DNA from: Pseudomonadota bacterium | GTDB lineage: Bacteria > Pseudomonadota > Gammaproteobacteria > Steroidobacterales > Steroidobacteraceae | NCBI GenBank assembly: GCA_018241505.1 | Contig: JAFEDS010000029.1 | Span: 105,739 to 169,738 of the forward strand | DNA: 64,000 nt | Direction: 5' to 3' | Position numbers and translations under genes: made by a program | The notes under the pieces: model-generated | The model's input: the letters and a program-made list of their open reading frames with translations, nothing else | What the model was told of the DNA's origin: nothing | Databases searched by the model: none | Shown here: positions 1-8,986 of the stretch, piece by piece | Position numbering within the stretch: the stretch's first letter is position 1 | Layout of the letters: the number at the start of each line of letters is the position of its first letter

Positions 1-1736
1 AAGATATGTTGCAGATCCTCGGCCGCAATGCCAGGGCCGGTATCTTCAACGGCAAAACGCAGCAGACAACTCTTCGCGTCCACCTCGCGAGCGTCTACCT
101 CGAACTTCACGCCGCCCTGCCGCGTGAACTTGACGGCATTGCCGAGCAAATTGAGCAGGATCTGCCGGATCCCGCGCTCATCGCCGCGGACTTCACTCGG
201 CAGCGGTCCCGTGACTGTGTAGTTGAATGTCAGGCCGGCTTGCGCGGCTCGCACCGAAGCGAGTCCGGCCACGTGTTTCAACAACTGCGGCAGGTCGAGG
301 GGCGAACTTTGTAGGTCGAGTCGCCCCGCCTCGACCTTCGCCAGATCCAGAAGGTCGTTGATCAACGTCAGCAGATGCTCTCCGGAGCGGGTGATCATGG
401 CTACCCTCTCCTGTTGTTGGGAATCCAGGCGCGTGTCACGCGCCAGCAATTGGGTATAACCGAGAATTCCGTTCAGGGGAGTTCGCAGCTCGTGGCTCAT
501 GTGAGCCAGGAAATTGCTCTTGGCCTGACTCGCGGCCTCGGCCGCTTCTTTTGCCTTCGCCAACTGTTCCTCCATGTCCAGCCGCGCCGCCACTTCCCGG
601 CGCAGCGCCGCGTTCGCCTTTTGAAATTGAGTCATGGTGTTTTCGAGCCGGTCCTCGTGCTCGCAGCGCTTGAATTCGGCGGCCGCCCGGGTCGCGAACA
701 ATCGCAAAATGCCGAAATCGGTCTCGTTCCATTCGCGCTCGCGGGTATCCTGAACCGCGATGTGGCCGATGACTCCACCGGTGTCGTCCACGATGGGAAT
801 CGCGAGGAAACTCTGGATGTTCAAGCGCTCCAGAGTGGCACGAGCGCCCGGAAAGAGCTGGGCCACACGACGCGGAAAAGCGGCGATTCGCCCGTCCAGG
901 ATCGACTCACAGGGCGTGGCCGCGAGATTGAACCGCATCGGCTCACCGAAGTCGCCGTTGACCCAGATCGCACGAACGTCGGCTTCGTACTCGGCCGAGT
1001 CGATCTTCGAAACAAACACAACCGCGGCTTCCAATGCCTGGGCGAGAGCGCGGACCAGGTCGCGGAAGAAGCCCGTTCCCGTGTTCGAGGTAATCCCCTC
1101 GTTGAGAATCCGCACGAGCTCCGCTACATGCTCGCTCTGACCTTTGCTGTTGGCCAACTCATCTTCCGTCTCGAGGCGCTGTGCAACTTCACGCCGCAAT
1201 TGCGCATTGGCCTTCTGCAGGGCGAGGTTCGCACCCTCCAGGCGTTTCTCGTAGTGGCGGCGGCCGATTTCGGCGCCAGCGCGAACCGAGAAGATGCGCA
1301 GGATTTCAAAATCCACCTCGCCCCAGTCACGCTCCCGCCTGTCGAGCACAGCCAGGTGGCCATGCACCTTACCCTCCTCGTTGCACAACGGGATGGCCAG
1401 GAAGCTCTGCGCATCCATGGTCTCGAACCACTTACGGTCCTTCGGAAACATTTCGCGGATGTTGCGTGGAAAGGCAACAATTTCGTTGTCGAGCACGCAT
1501 TCGCACGGCGTGCCCGACAGATTGTAGACAAACGGGTCGCGGACCTTGCCCTCGCACCAGTAAGCAAGCACGTGGGCCTCGTAGGTTTCAGGGGTGATCT
1601 CGGAAACGTACGCGCACGTTGCCTCGAGCGTTCTCGCAAGCGAGCTCACAAGATGAGGAAAAAAGGTTGTGCCGCTGCGGCTGGCGACTCCTTCGTCGAG
1701 CGCCTTCAGCAGCTTGAGTGCCTGAAAGTCCGGCAT
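1..1736 (-). CDS. Sensor histidine kinase with two tandem GAF domains (3' end outside window)
   Basis: About 578 residues are visible and the gene runs off the left edge. Starting at MPDFQALK, two similar GAF-type sensory blocks follow (about residues 18-165 and 215-365); both carry a TPCE..LD motif, a QSFLAIP motif and a DF.ILR..(S/T).RA motif. Each is followed by a coiled linker. Then come a HisKA domain with the phospho-acceptor His in [10 protein letters not shown] (near residue 414), an N box ([11 protein letters not shown]) and a G1 box (DTGPGI) of the ATPase domain. There is no signal peptide or membrane span in the visible part, so it is predicted to be a soluble kinase sensing a small ligand, redox state or light. 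A receiver domain could lie beyond the edge. The neighbour upstream is the bufferin operon, 57 bases away, so co-transcription is possible. Confidence 0.9.
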   Translation of the reverse strand, partial: MPDFQALKLLKALDEGVASRSGTTFFPHLVSSLARTLEATCAYVSEITPETYEAHVLAYWCEGKVRDPFVYNLSGTPCECVLDNEIVAFPRNIREMFPKDRKWFETMDAQSFLAIPLCNEEGKVHGHLAVLDRRERDWGEVDFEILRIFSVRAGAEIGRRHYEKRLEGANLALQKANAQLRREVAQRLETEDELANSKGQSEHVAELVRILNEGITSNTGTGFFRDLVRALAQALEAAVVFVSKIDSAEYEADVRAIWVNGDFGEPMRFNLAATPCESILDGRIAAFPRRVAQLFPGARATLERLNIQSFLAIPIVDDTGGVIGHIAVQDTREREWNETDFGILRLFATRAAAEFKRCEHEDRLENTMTQFQKANAALRREVAARLDMEEQLAKAKEAAEAASQAKSNFLAHMSHELRTPLNGILGYTQLLARDTRLDSQQQERVAMITRSGEHLLTLINDLLDLAKVEAGRLDLQSSPLDLPQLLKHVAGLASVRAAQAGLTFNYTVTGPLPSEVRGDERGIRQILLNLLGNAVKFTRQGGVKFEVDAREVDAKSCLLRFAVEDTGPGIAAEDLQHI

Positions 1737-1793
1737 AGTCTGTCTCAGCCCCCGACCGGCGTCCCGGCGCCGGTCCAGTGAGAGTACACCTCC

Positions 1794-2291
1794 TTACGCG
1801 GGAATCGCAGGACTCGAGGGGCGGCAGCGAGCGGCATTCCGGCGCTCGAGCCAGGCATCCAGTGAAATGCGGCCCGGGCCGAATACCGCCAATGCCAGCA
1901 ACATGAATCCCCACAGCACATGCTGCCCCAATGCAGCCTCTGAGCCCTCGGCCAGCAGAACCTGCCGGTAAGAAATAACGGCCATCGCGTTCACAAAGAA
2001 CGCTCCGAGCGCGCCGACGCGGCCGAACAGACCTAGAAACAGGAGCGCCGGAAAGAACAGCTCTCCGGAAGCCCCCGTAACCGCTGCAATCTCAGGTGGC
2101 AGGACCGGTACGTGATATTCCGTGCGGAACAGATCGAGCGTGCTGCTCCAGGATGAGACTTTGAGCCAGCCCGATTTCCAGAACTGCCAGCCGACGTAGA
2201 AACGTGTCGCCAGCAGCAGCATAGAGCGCAAGTGATCCAGCAGGCGGCCCAATGCCGCGTGCGCGGCGGTCAGGTTCAACAGGAGAGTCAT
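1794..2291 (-). CDS. DoxX family membrane protein, last gene of the bufferin operon
   Basis: The 165-residue protein has about four hydrophobic segments and the DoxX pattern (RFYVGWQFWKSGWLKV, then GELFFPALLFLGLFGRVGAL, then a C-terminal GPGRISLDAWL). DoxX proteins are the usual fourth member of DUF2282-DUF692-DUF2063 operons, known as gig in gold/copper-responsive bacteria and buf in Caulobacter. Its exact job there is unsettled; suggestions include quinone-linked redox and peptide or metal handling in the inner membrane. The start ATG overlaps the bufC stop as ATGA, indicating translational coupling. Family call is firm; function is inferred from context. Confidence 0.85.
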   Translation of the reverse strand: MTLLLNLTAAHAALGRLLDHLRSMLLLATRFYVGWQFWKSGWLKVSSWSSTLDLFRTEYHVPVLPPEIAAVTGASGELFFPALLFLGLFGRVGALGAFFVNAMAVISYRQVLLAEGSEAALGQHVLWGFMLLALAVFGPGRISLDAWLERRNAARCRPSSPAIPA

Positions 2292-3070
2292 GGCAAAATT
2301 CCTTTGTTGGCAAATGGAGGGGCAGTTTGAAGTTCGGAAATCATTCCGGACGCAATCAGGCGGCGCAGTGCATTCCCCAGGTCGAATGCAGGCTCCACCC
2401 GCTGCAGCGTGCTCAGGGCTTCGCCCAGAGTCTCGTTATGTGCAAAACATTCGAGCAGACGATAGTCACCGTACGGCACCCGAATCAACTCAACACCGCG
2501 AGCTGTGCGTCTGGTGACCAGATAGTCGGGTCCTGTGGCTAGATCCACTGTGAGATCAGGGTCCGCGTCAACCTGGTTGACCTGCCAGATCCGCAGGATG
2601 GGGTAGCTGGAGCTGGCCAGGTGACAGGCAGGGTGCAAGTTGAAGCGCAGCTCGCCGTATTCATCCGGCCTGACGCGCGCTAACGAACGCACATCGAATA
2701 CTGGCGCGTCAGCCGCAATCGAGGCTTGCTCATACGCCCATTCGAGCGCTGCGACATCTGGAAGGTAGGCGTATTCGGTCCCCGCGAAGCACCTCCTCAG
2801 GTAGTTCGGAAACGGCGCGCCGATCGCATGCAGATCACCTGCCTGTGAAGGGTGCGCACGAAGGAAATTTCGCGCCAGTTGGCGGAAGTAGTCCTCGCCG
2901 ACGAGCCGCTGGATCACTGGGAATTCCAATGCCAACGCCTTCAGGAAGCCCTCATTCAGATTGTTGACATAGATTTCGAACCCTGCTGCGGTTTGCGTCT
3001 CGCCCGGCACGGGCAACTCATTGAAGAGCGCCCCGACGAACCGTCTCTGCAAATCACGCAGCGATGACAT
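2288..3070 (-). CDS. bufC: BufC-type DUF2063 protein, partner of the peptide-modifying enzyme
   Basis: The 260-residue protein starts at MSSLRDLQRRFVGALF. The N-terminal half is the DUF2063 (putative DNA-binding-like) domain; motifs include YVNNLNEGFLKALALEFPVIQRLVGEDYF and FLRAHPSQAGDLHAIGAPFPNYL. The C-terminal half is a beta-rich domain. In MNIO-modified peptide systems this protein presents the precursor to the DUF692 oxygenase; despite the old domain name it is not a transcription factor. A longer frame opens at 3142, but the chosen ATG overlaps the bufB end by only 17 bases and matches the normal family N-terminus. Role follows from family knowledge and from the adjacent bufA and bufB. 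Confidence 0.88.
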   Translation of the reverse strand: MSSLRDLQRRFVGALFNELPVPGETQTAAGFEIYVNNLNEGFLKALALEFPVIQRLVGEDYFRQLARNFLRAHPSQAGDLHAIGAPFPNYLRRCFAGTEYAYLPDVAALEWAYEQASIAADAPVFDVRSLARVRPDEYGELRFNLHPACHLASSSYPILRIWQVNQVDADPDLTVDLATGPDYLVTRRTARGVELIRVPYGDYRLLECFAHNETLGEALSTLQRVEPAFDLGNALRRLIASGMISELQTAPPFANKGILP

Positions 3071-3947
3071 GTTTGTGCTCCGCAATCCGGTCGGCCTTGC
3101 TGGCCTCCGCAACCAGCACTTCGAGTGCCGGAATATCCGCATCCCATTCGATCAGTGTCGGCACTCGCCCGAAAAGCTGCACAGCAAAGGCATACAGCTC
3201 CCAGACGGCATCGCACACGCGCTGATTGTGGGTATCTATCAACAATTGGCGTTCCCCAATCCGGCGCGCCATGTGTCCAGCCAGATGCATCTCTTCGACA
3301 GCGGCAACCGGCAGTGAACGCAGATAGACCTTGGGATCAAACCCGTGGTTTTGCGCGCTCACATACGCGTTATTGATATCCAGGAGGATCCCGCACCCGG
3401 ACCGGTCGGCTAACTCGGTCAGGAACTCCCATTCCGCAAGCGTCGAATGGCGGAACTGCAAATAACTGGATACGTTCTCGATGAGGATCCGCCGCCCTAG
3501 AATCTCCTGTACATAACACACGCGGAAAACCAGATGCCGCAACGCTTCCTCCGTGTAGGGCAGAGGCAGCAGATCGTTCGTGAAGCGTCCGTCGACTGAG
3601 CTCCACGAGAGGTGCTCGGAGATCAACAGGGGCTCGAATTGCCGCACCAGGTTCGCCAGTTGCTGCAGATGCGCGCGGCTCAACGGATCTGTGGACCCGA
3701 GCGAAAGACCGACCCCGTGCAGGCTCAGTGGGTAGATCGACCGAAGTTGCTCCAGGTATTGACGCTGAACACCCCCTGCCGCGAAATAATTCTCGCTGTG
3801 CGCTTCAATCCAACCTACTGCCGGCCTTTTCTGCAGCAGTTCCTCCTGATGTTGCGCGCGAAGACCGATACCGGCTCGCAGCGGACGATCCGCTGCGACC
3901 GAGTATGACGTGTATCCGTCCACAGGCGTTCGGCTGCCCCAAATCAC
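3054..3947 (-). CDS. bufB: BufB-type DUF692 multinuclear iron oxygenase (MNIO)
   Basis: The 297-residue protein has the TIM-barrel DUF692 pattern: GIGLRAQHQEELL, IEAHSENYF, LHGVGLSLGS, SEHLSWSS, NVSSYLQF, DINNAYVSAQNHGFDP, EMHLAGH, IDTHNQRV and TLIEWDADIP. The His, Glu and Asp residues in these motifs are the usual iron ligands. Family members (MbnB, HvfB, BufB) oxidise cysteines of a small precursor to metal-chelating heterocycles; for bufferins the product is reported to be thiooxazole. The start is a GTG that overlaps the bufA stop as GTGA. Substrate is most likely the preceding bufA product, and possibly also the orphan bufA at 18.2 kb. Confidence 0.92.
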   Translation of the reverse strand: MIWGSRTPVDGYTSYSVAADRPLRAGIGLRAQHQEELLQKRPAVGWIEAHSENYFAAGGVQRQYLEQLRSIYPLSLHGVGLSLGSTDPLSRAHLQQLANLVRQFEPLLISEHLSWSSVDGRFTNDLLPLPYTEEALRHLVFRVCYVQEILGRRILIENVSSYLQFRHSTLAEWEFLTELADRSGCGILLDINNAYVSAQNHGFDPKVYLRSLPVAAVEEMHLAGHMARRIGERQLLIDTHNQRVCDAVWELYAFAVQLFGRVPTLIEWDADIPALEVLVAEASKADRIAEHKHVIAA

Positions 3948-4195
3948 TTGGACGTCAGGCTACCGCCGACCAGGCGCTCGCAGGTGCCCTTCGGCAGCTT
4001 GACGAACTCCTTGGTGCTGCCGTCCTTGGTGGCCTGCCCGGCACACGCGTGCGCAGCGCCGGCGCAGTCGTTCTTGGCCGCTTTCGCGACTCCGTAACAC
4101 TTTTCCGAGTTGGCATCATCGGCGGCGAGTACCGGGCCGGCCAACGCGAACAGGCTGCCGACGGCCGCGATGAGAAGGGTGGTCTTTGAAGTCAT
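3944..4195 (-). CDS. bufA: BufA (DUF2282) bufferin precursor peptide
   Basis: The 83-residue secreted small protein begins with a Sec signal peptide ending near LAGPVLAAD. The mature part has four cysteines in the DUF2282 pattern (EKCYGVAK..KNDC, HACAG, LPKGTCERLVGGS). DUF2282 proteins are the ribosomally made precursors of bufferins, which sequester copper in the periplasm after cysteine modification. It heads the bufA-bufB-bufC-doxX operon, in which three junctions overlap. Upstream lies a clear sigma-54 promoter. Family assignment is strong; the metal bound here is inferred. Confidence 0.92.
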   Translation of the reverse strand: MTSKTTLLIAAVGSLFALAGPVLAADDANSEKCYGVAKAAKNDCAGAAHACAGQATKDGSTKEFVKLPKGTCERLVGGSLTSK

Positions 4196-4265
4196 GTCTT
4201 GGATCCTCAGTTGCTTCAGTGATTTTCAGTGGCGCCGGCGGCTTTTGCCGCTGCGGCACATCGGT

Positions 4266-4284
4266 AAAGCAACGGCCGTGCCAA
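4266..4284 (-). promoter_or_regulatory. Sigma-54 (-24/-12) promoter of the bufferin operon
   Basis: On the minus strand the sequence reads TTGGCACGGCCGTTGCTTT. It has the invariant GG and GC separated by exactly ten bases and matches the RpoN consensus TGGCAC-N5-TTGCW fully. The predicted start of transcription is near 4257, giving a leader of about 60 bases before bufA. Two near-identical copies precede the orphan bufA and a 41-residue peptide gene. A perfect GGGCTGC-G-GCAGCCC palindrome at 4355-4369, about 75-90 bases further upstream, is at a distance suited to an enhancer-binding activator, but it is not shared by the other two promoters. Confidence 0.85.
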
Positions 4285-4483
4285 GTGACCAACCCTATGC
4301 AATTCAACGGGTTATGGATCCGACCCGCCCCAACGGACACCGGTCGGCCGTCACGGGCTGCGGCAGCCCACAATCGGTTGAGGGTGTCGGAAACCCGTTG
4401 CCCTGCGGCTCAACCAGGATCCGATTCGCAACCGGGTCGGGTAATCGTAGGCAGGAGAGCCGCGTCCAGGGCAAACTGACCTT

Positions 4484-5755
4484 TCACGGCAACTGCGCGT
4501 TACGCCGCAGGCTGCGGCGGTAACCGAAATGAGAGATGTCGGGCGGAAAGAACATCGCCCAATTCCACTCGAGAAACAGACGCGACTTGCGCGCCAGTGT
4601 CGGAATGCGCAGCAAGTACAGCCCGCGCCACATCAGCCACGCCACGAAACCGGAGATTTTGAGTCCGAACACTTCGGCTACGGCCTTGTTGTGGCCCACC
4701 GAGGACAACTGGCCCTTGGGACGATAGCTGAATGTTGTGGTGGGTTGACCATTCAGGCGGGCGACAATGTTGGCGGCGAGCACCGTAGCTTGCGCATCCG
4801 CGAATTGCGCGGTTGGAGGGGACACTTTGCCGTCCAACGCGTTGATCACGGCCGCGCAATCACCTGCCGCCCAGACTCCGTCCACTCCAGGAACTGACAT
4901 ATCGGCATTGACGACGAGACGGCCGCGAGCCTTTGGCGCAGGAATCTGCTCGAGCAGTGAATTCGGCTGTGTACCGATCGTACAAATGACCGTACCACCA
5001 TTGATGATCTCTCCACCAACCAGCTCGACGCCGCGATCGGTTACGTTGTCAGCCCGCGCGTTCAATCGAACATCGATACCGCGGGCGCGCATCTTTCGGA
5101 CTGTGAAATGTCCCAATTTCGCTGACAATTCCGGCAGGAGTCGCTCGCCACTATGCAGCAACACAATGCGCAAGTCATCGGCCGAAATCCGCCTGTAGTA
5201 ACGCAAGCTGGCGTAAAGGAAATCCGCGAGCTCGCCGGCCGTCTCTACCCCGCTGAAACCACCTCCCACGACTATGAAAGTCGTCAGCCACCGCCTGTGC
5301 ATCCGGTCAGGCTGCAACTCTGCCTGCTCCAAGCGGGCAATGATTCGATTTCGCAAGAACAGGGCATCGCCCAGCGTCTTCAAGGGCAGCGCATAGGATC
5401 CCATTCCCTTGACCACGTCCAGGTTTGCGTTGGTACCGCAGGCCAGCACCAGTTGATCGTAGTGCATGACCCCGGATCCTTCACCCAAGTACTGAATGGT
5501 CCGCGCGCTCGTATCGATTTCCGTTACTTGTGCCATGCAGACGTGGCTGCAGTGAATCATCTGCCGATGTGGCGCAATCACGTGTCCTGGAAGAATCGAA
5601 GCCCCCACGACCTCCGGTAGCAAAGGATTGAACGTGATGAAATTTTCCTGACTCACCAGAGTCAGTGTCCAATCCGGCGGAAGTGTGTGCTCGAGAGCCC
5701 GCGTCACGCGAGTGCCTGCGAACCCACCTCCGACGACCACTAAGTTCTTCAACAT
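4484..5755 (-). CDS. ndh: Type II NADH dehydrogenase (NDH-2), FAD-dependent
   Basis: The 423-residue protein has two dinucleotide-binding folds: VVVGGGFAGTRVTRALE at the N-terminus for FAD and FIVVGGGFSGVETAGEL near residue 160 for NADH. A GVWAAGDCAAV motif closes the FAD site. The C-terminal stretch with LMWRGLYLLRIPTLARKSRLF is the amphipathic membrane-docking region typical of NDH-2. It transfers electrons from NADH to quinone without pumping protons. The ATG is preceded by AGGAG; a longer frame upstream would overlap the VOC gene and is not used. It is the last gene of the long sugar operon, where it could re-oxidise NADH made by the SDR. Confidence 0.9.
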   Translation of the reverse strand: MLKNLVVVGGGFAGTRVTRALEHTLPPDWTLTLVSQENFITFNPLLPEVVGASILPGHVIAPHRQMIHCSHVCMAQVTEIDTSARTIQYLGEGSGVMHYDQLVLACGTNANLDVVKGMGSYALPLKTLGDALFLRNRIIARLEQAELQPDRMHRRWLTTFIVVGGGFSGVETAGELADFLYASLRYYRRISADDLRIVLLHSGERLLPELSAKLGHFTVRKMRARGIDVRLNARADNVTDRGVELVGGEIINGGTVICTIGTQPNSLLEQIPAPKARGRLVVNADMSVPGVDGVWAAGDCAAVINALDGKVSPPTAQFADAQATVLAANIVARLNGQPTTTFSYRPKGQLSSVGHNKAVAEVFGLKISGFVAWLMWRGLYLLRIPTLARKSRLFLEWNWAMFFPPDISHFGYRRSLRRNAQLP

Positions 5756-5766
5756 GAGGTGTTCTC

Positions 5767-6741
5767 CTAGTTTCGAGGTTGGGGAGCGGCGACCGCCAAC
5801 AGGCTTGCGTGGCCGTCCGGGTCGTGAGTGAGCAGCCCCGACGCCCATCCCAAACGACTCTCGTGAAGCTCCCTGAATTCGGGCGATGGAGTTGCGGCGC
5901 GCAGATTGATCTGCCAGTACCACAGATCATCGGCCTGGGTATCCGGCGGCGAGACGCGCCCGGAGCGCGGCGCCAGATATTCGAGGAATTCCACGCCCGG
6001 CCCCTCGGCGGCCCGCAGGCTCGTGATGCGCAGGTGAGCGCCGAACACGTTGTTCAAATGCTCCTGCTCCGTGCCGTAGTTCTCGCTCGTTCCAACCACT
6101 CGCAGCCCGAGAACATCCCGATAGAAATGCAAACTCGCAGCGGTATCAGACACCACAATGGCCGTGTGATCGATGCCAAGAAACAAGTTGCGGTTGCCCT
6201 CGTGCCACTTCGCAAGTCCCTTGCCGGCAGGAAAGGCGAGCACCTCCAGGTAGTGGCCGTCCGGGTCCCGAAAATAGAAGGCCTCGATGCCTCCGGCAGC
6301 GGTATTCCAGTCGGGGAGTCTCTGTGGACCGCTCGAGGCATGCTCCACCTTGAAACTGCGCAGCCGTGAATACGCGGCGCGCATATCGCTGACTACGATC
6401 GCAATGTGCTGAAACCAGCGATCGTTGCTCCGCGAATCAACTGGAAACGGTCGTCCCCGGGGCGCCAGGAATTGAACCAGCTCAATGTACTCATTCCCCA
6501 ACCGCAGCCGCACTGCACGCAGCCTCAATCCGAAAACACCCAGGAGGCGCTCATAGTCTTCTCCTGCAACTTCGCGATCAGCAACCTTTTCGAATGCCAG
6601 CACACGTGTGTAGAAGTCGACAGCCTTCTCCATATCACTTACCGTAAGCGACACGGAGTCCACTGCACTCACGCGTGGTTCGACCGCGTTGCTGTCATGA
6701 ACTAGCAGTGACAACAGAATCGATAACAACAATCTACGCAT
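5767..6741 (-). CDS. Secreted two-domain VOC (glyoxalase/bleomycin-resistance fold) protein
   Basis: The 324-residue protein begins MRRLLLSILLSLLVHDSNA, a plausible signal peptide. Two VOC domains follow (about residues 22-165 and 175-320), with repeats VDSVSLTVSDMEKAVDFYTRVLAFEKV and IDHTAIVVSDTAASLHFYRDVLGLRV, and FRDPDGHYLEVL versus THDPDGHASLL. VOC proteins are metal-dependent lyases, isomerases, dioxygenases or binding proteins, so the reaction cannot be assigned. Its start overlaps the GMC gene by eight bases and its end is 11 bases before ndh. Export is unusual for this fold. Confidence 0.8.
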   Translation of the reverse strand: MRRLLLSILLSLLVHDSNAVEPRVSAVDSVSLTVSDMEKAVDFYTRVLAFEKVADREVAGEDYERLLGVFGLRLRAVRLRLGNEYIELVQFLAPRGRPFPVDSRSNDRWFQHIAIVVSDMRAAYSRLRSFKVEHASSGPQRLPDWNTAAGGIEAFYFRDPDGHYLEVLAFPAGKGLAKWHEGNRNLFLGIDHTAIVVSDTAASLHFYRDVLGLRVVGTSENYGTEQEHLNNVFGAHLRITSLRAAEGPGVEFLEYLAPRSGRVSPPDTQADDLWYWQINLRAATPSPEFRELHESRLGWASGLLTHDPDGHASLLAVAAPQPRN

Positions 6742-8182
6742 GTCTGAATCCCCCCGCGAACTGTTTGGCGACCCGGTCCGCCACACGCAAGCCCCACGCA
6801 TAGATGGTCAGTGACGGGTTTACTCGGCTGGAACGCGGCAGAACGCTTCCGTCGACCACATATAGGCCAGCCATCCCGTGCACTTGCCCATGTCGATCAA
6901 CAACCGAACTGCTTGCATGCTCGCCGCATACGAGCGAGCCGCAGGCGTGAGCCGTACCGTTGAGTCCAATCCGGCGGGTAAACGTCAGAAATCCGGCTTT
7001 GGCGAGAGCCCACTGAAATGCACGCGTGAATGCCTTGTGCTCACGTGCCGCGCTCGGGGTCCGATCTTCGTCGTAGTCGAGTACAGGATGATCCGCCCCA
7101 TTGATCGCGCCGATGACGCGGTTGCGCGGGTCTGATCCGTCTTCGGTTTGAAGGAAGAATCCGTACGATCGTCGACCCACTTGCCGCCGAAGGTATTCGG
7201 GCACGGCCTTGGGTACCAATGTGGCAATCAGCTCCGAATCGAAACCCAGCGGCTGGACACTGGAATGCCCGAATTGCTCGTGCGTGATCACAACCGTCTT
7301 GCGCAGGAGATCGGTCATCGAGCGGCCGGACAGTGCAATCAGGGCGGTCAGTAAATGCAACTTCACGTTACGGCCGATATGCGCTCCAATCGGCAGCAGC
7401 TTGCCGAGCCCTGCGAATTCCAGGTACCGACCGAGGATACGAGGCGAGTGCAATGCTCCAGCGGCAAGAAACACCCGTGGTGCCAGAATCCGGCGTCCAT
7501 CAGTCAACTCGACTCCAACGATGGTTGCCGGCGAGGCGGCATGCCCGAGCAGCGAAAACACCTCGGCGTTCACAGATAAGGTGAAACCGGGATGACCTCT
7601 CAACAACGAAAGAATCGATCCATCGGCCTCACCTTTGAGCCCGGCCACTGAGGCAAATCCATCAAAGTGCGTAGCTTCCACTCGGTCGGCGGTAATGCAG
7701 GGGGCGAGCGATAGAGGAATAGGCTCCACGTCCCACTTACCTTTTAATCTACACAGAATGTCGGCAAGGTTCGGTTCGGTATCAAACAGGCGAACGCCCA
7801 GCAATCGCTCCGCTTCCTGGTAGTAGGGCTCCATGTCGGCCAGTGAGACAGGCCAGCTCGTGCATTGATGGACGGAGTCCGCCTGAAACTCATGCGCGCC
7901 GAAGCGCAGCAGCGCGGCCCCATACCACTTGGTCTTCCCTCCGACATTGAAGTGTTCCTCCGGGCAGACACTACGACCTCGGCCATCCTTCCAGATCTCG
8001 CGGCTGAGGAACTTGCCCTCGTGAACCACACGTTGGATGTCGAGAGTACTGCCGTCGACCGGCAAGTGATCGCCCTTCTCCAACAAGATGACCTTGAGTC
8101 CACCCTGAACCAGGCGATATGCGGTAGCCGCGCCTCCCGCGCCTGAGCCGATGACAATCGCGTCGTACTGAGGCGCGTTCAT
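6734..8182 (-). CDS. GMC family FAD-dependent oxidoreductase (cytoplasmic type)
   Basis: The 482-residue flavoprotein has the Rossmann motif AIVIGSGAGGAATAYRL at the N-terminus, an FAD-contact region (HFNVGGKTKWYGAALLRF), the C-terminal signature LYVVDGSVLPRSSRVNPSLTIYAWG, and the candidate catalytic pair NGTAHACGS and NPSLT. Family members oxidise sugars, polyols, choline or sterols. No signal peptide is visible. It is coupled to the aquaporin gene by ATGA and to the VOC gene by an 8-base overlap. In this operon a sugar or polyol substrate is most likely, but this is inference. Confidence 0.85.
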   Translation of the reverse strand: MNAPQYDAIVIGSGAGGAATAYRLVQGGLKVILLEKGDHLPVDGSTLDIQRVVHEGKFLSREIWKDGRGRSVCPEEHFNVGGKTKWYGAALLRFGAHEFQADSVHQCTSWPVSLADMEPYYQEAERLLGVRLFDTEPNLADILCRLKGKWDVEPIPLSLAPCITADRVEATHFDGFASVAGLKGEADGSILSLLRGHPGFTLSVNAEVFSLLGHAASPATIVGVELTDGRRILAPRVFLAAGALHSPRILGRYLEFAGLGKLLPIGAHIGRNVKLHLLTALIALSGRSMTDLLRKTVVITHEQFGHSSVQPLGFDSELIATLVPKAVPEYLRRQVGRRSYGFFLQTEDGSDPRNRVIGAINGADHPVLDYDEDRTPSAAREHKAFTRAFQWALAKAGFLTFTRRIGLNGTAHACGSLVCGEHASSSVVDRHGQVHGMAGLYVVDGSVLPRSSRVNPSLTIYAWGLRVADRVAKQFAGGFRHA

Positions 8183-8985
8183 GACTTGCTACCCCCAATG
8201 GCAGGGTCGTAGCCGCAGTGGATGCACCGCTGATCATCAGCATGCAGGAGCTTTGCGCATGCCAACCTGCGTACACCGCGAATGGCAAGAAACATCTGTG
8301 CGGCGGTTAGCATGCCAATCAACGGCGCACACACATAAATCCAATAGTAGTCCCATTGCATCGCGGGCGCCGCGGATGCGAACGTGCGTGCGGGATTCAT
8401 GCTCATGCCGGAGAGCGGCGATTCGAAACTGATGTACAGCGCCACGAGCGTGCCGGCCGCAAAGCCCGTCAGCCCCGCGAAGCGCGGCGTGCCCGACAGA
8501 GTCAGAATCACAAACATCAACACGGCTGAGATGATCATCTCAGCCACAAAAGCGACTGCCGCGCCGCCGGTTCCGGGCATGGTCGCGGCGTAGCTCACAG
8601 GAGCGTCGGTAAATGCAGGTCCTAACAGAGAGGCCACCAGAAGCACGCCCGCCGTTCCTCCTGCAAGCTGGGCGATGACATAGAACAGGGCATCCCAGCC
8701 ATGGGTCTTGCCCAACCGCAGGAATGTGAGAGTCACCGCGGGATTCAGATGGGCGCCCGATCGCCTCCCCCACGGGGAGTGGATCAACGCAATTGCGGTG
8801 AGTCCCATCGCGATCCCCGCGACGACATTGCGCAGCAGGGGATCGACCACCATCCTGCTCAGCGACGATGTGGGCGACCCCAGTGCCGTGGCTACGAGCC
8901 CCGCGGCGATCATGAAGGAACCCAGGCCCCAGGCTTCGATGAGATACTCCGGCCAATGAGTGCGTAATGCCTGTAAGGGGGTCAT
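8179..8985 (-). CDS. MIP family channel (aquaporin / glycerol facilitator type)
   Basis: The 268-residue membrane protein has the two half-helix motifs HLNPAVT and SMNPART and about six hydrophobic segments. It passively conducts water, glycerol or other small neutral solutes. An ATG at 8985 is preferred because GGGAGG lies five bases before it and only one base separates it from the SDR stop; an alternative start is at 9003. The C-terminus carries a small CIHCGYDP cysteine motif that is not usual for MIP channels and could bind metal. Position inside a sugar-oxidation operon suggests solute or polyol uptake. Confidence 0.9.
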   Translation of the reverse strand: MTPLQALRTHWPEYLIEAWGLGSFMIAAGLVATALGSPTSSLSRMVVDPLLRNVVAGIAMGLTAIALIHSPWGRRSGAHLNPAVTLTFLRLGKTHGWDALFYVIAQLAGGTAGVLLVASLLGPAFTDAPVSYAATMPGTGGAAVAFVAEMIISAVLMFVILTLSGTPRFAGLTGFAAGTLVALYISFESPLSGMSMNPARTFASAAPAMQWDYYWIYVCAPLIGMLTAAQMFLAIRGVRRLACAKLLHADDQRCIHCGYDPAIGGSKS

Positions 8986-8986
8986 G

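Noticed and set aside
375-1781. Plus-strand 468-residue open frame
   Set aside because: It is antisense to the histidine kinase, whose GAF, HisKA and ATPase motifs are clear on the minus strand.
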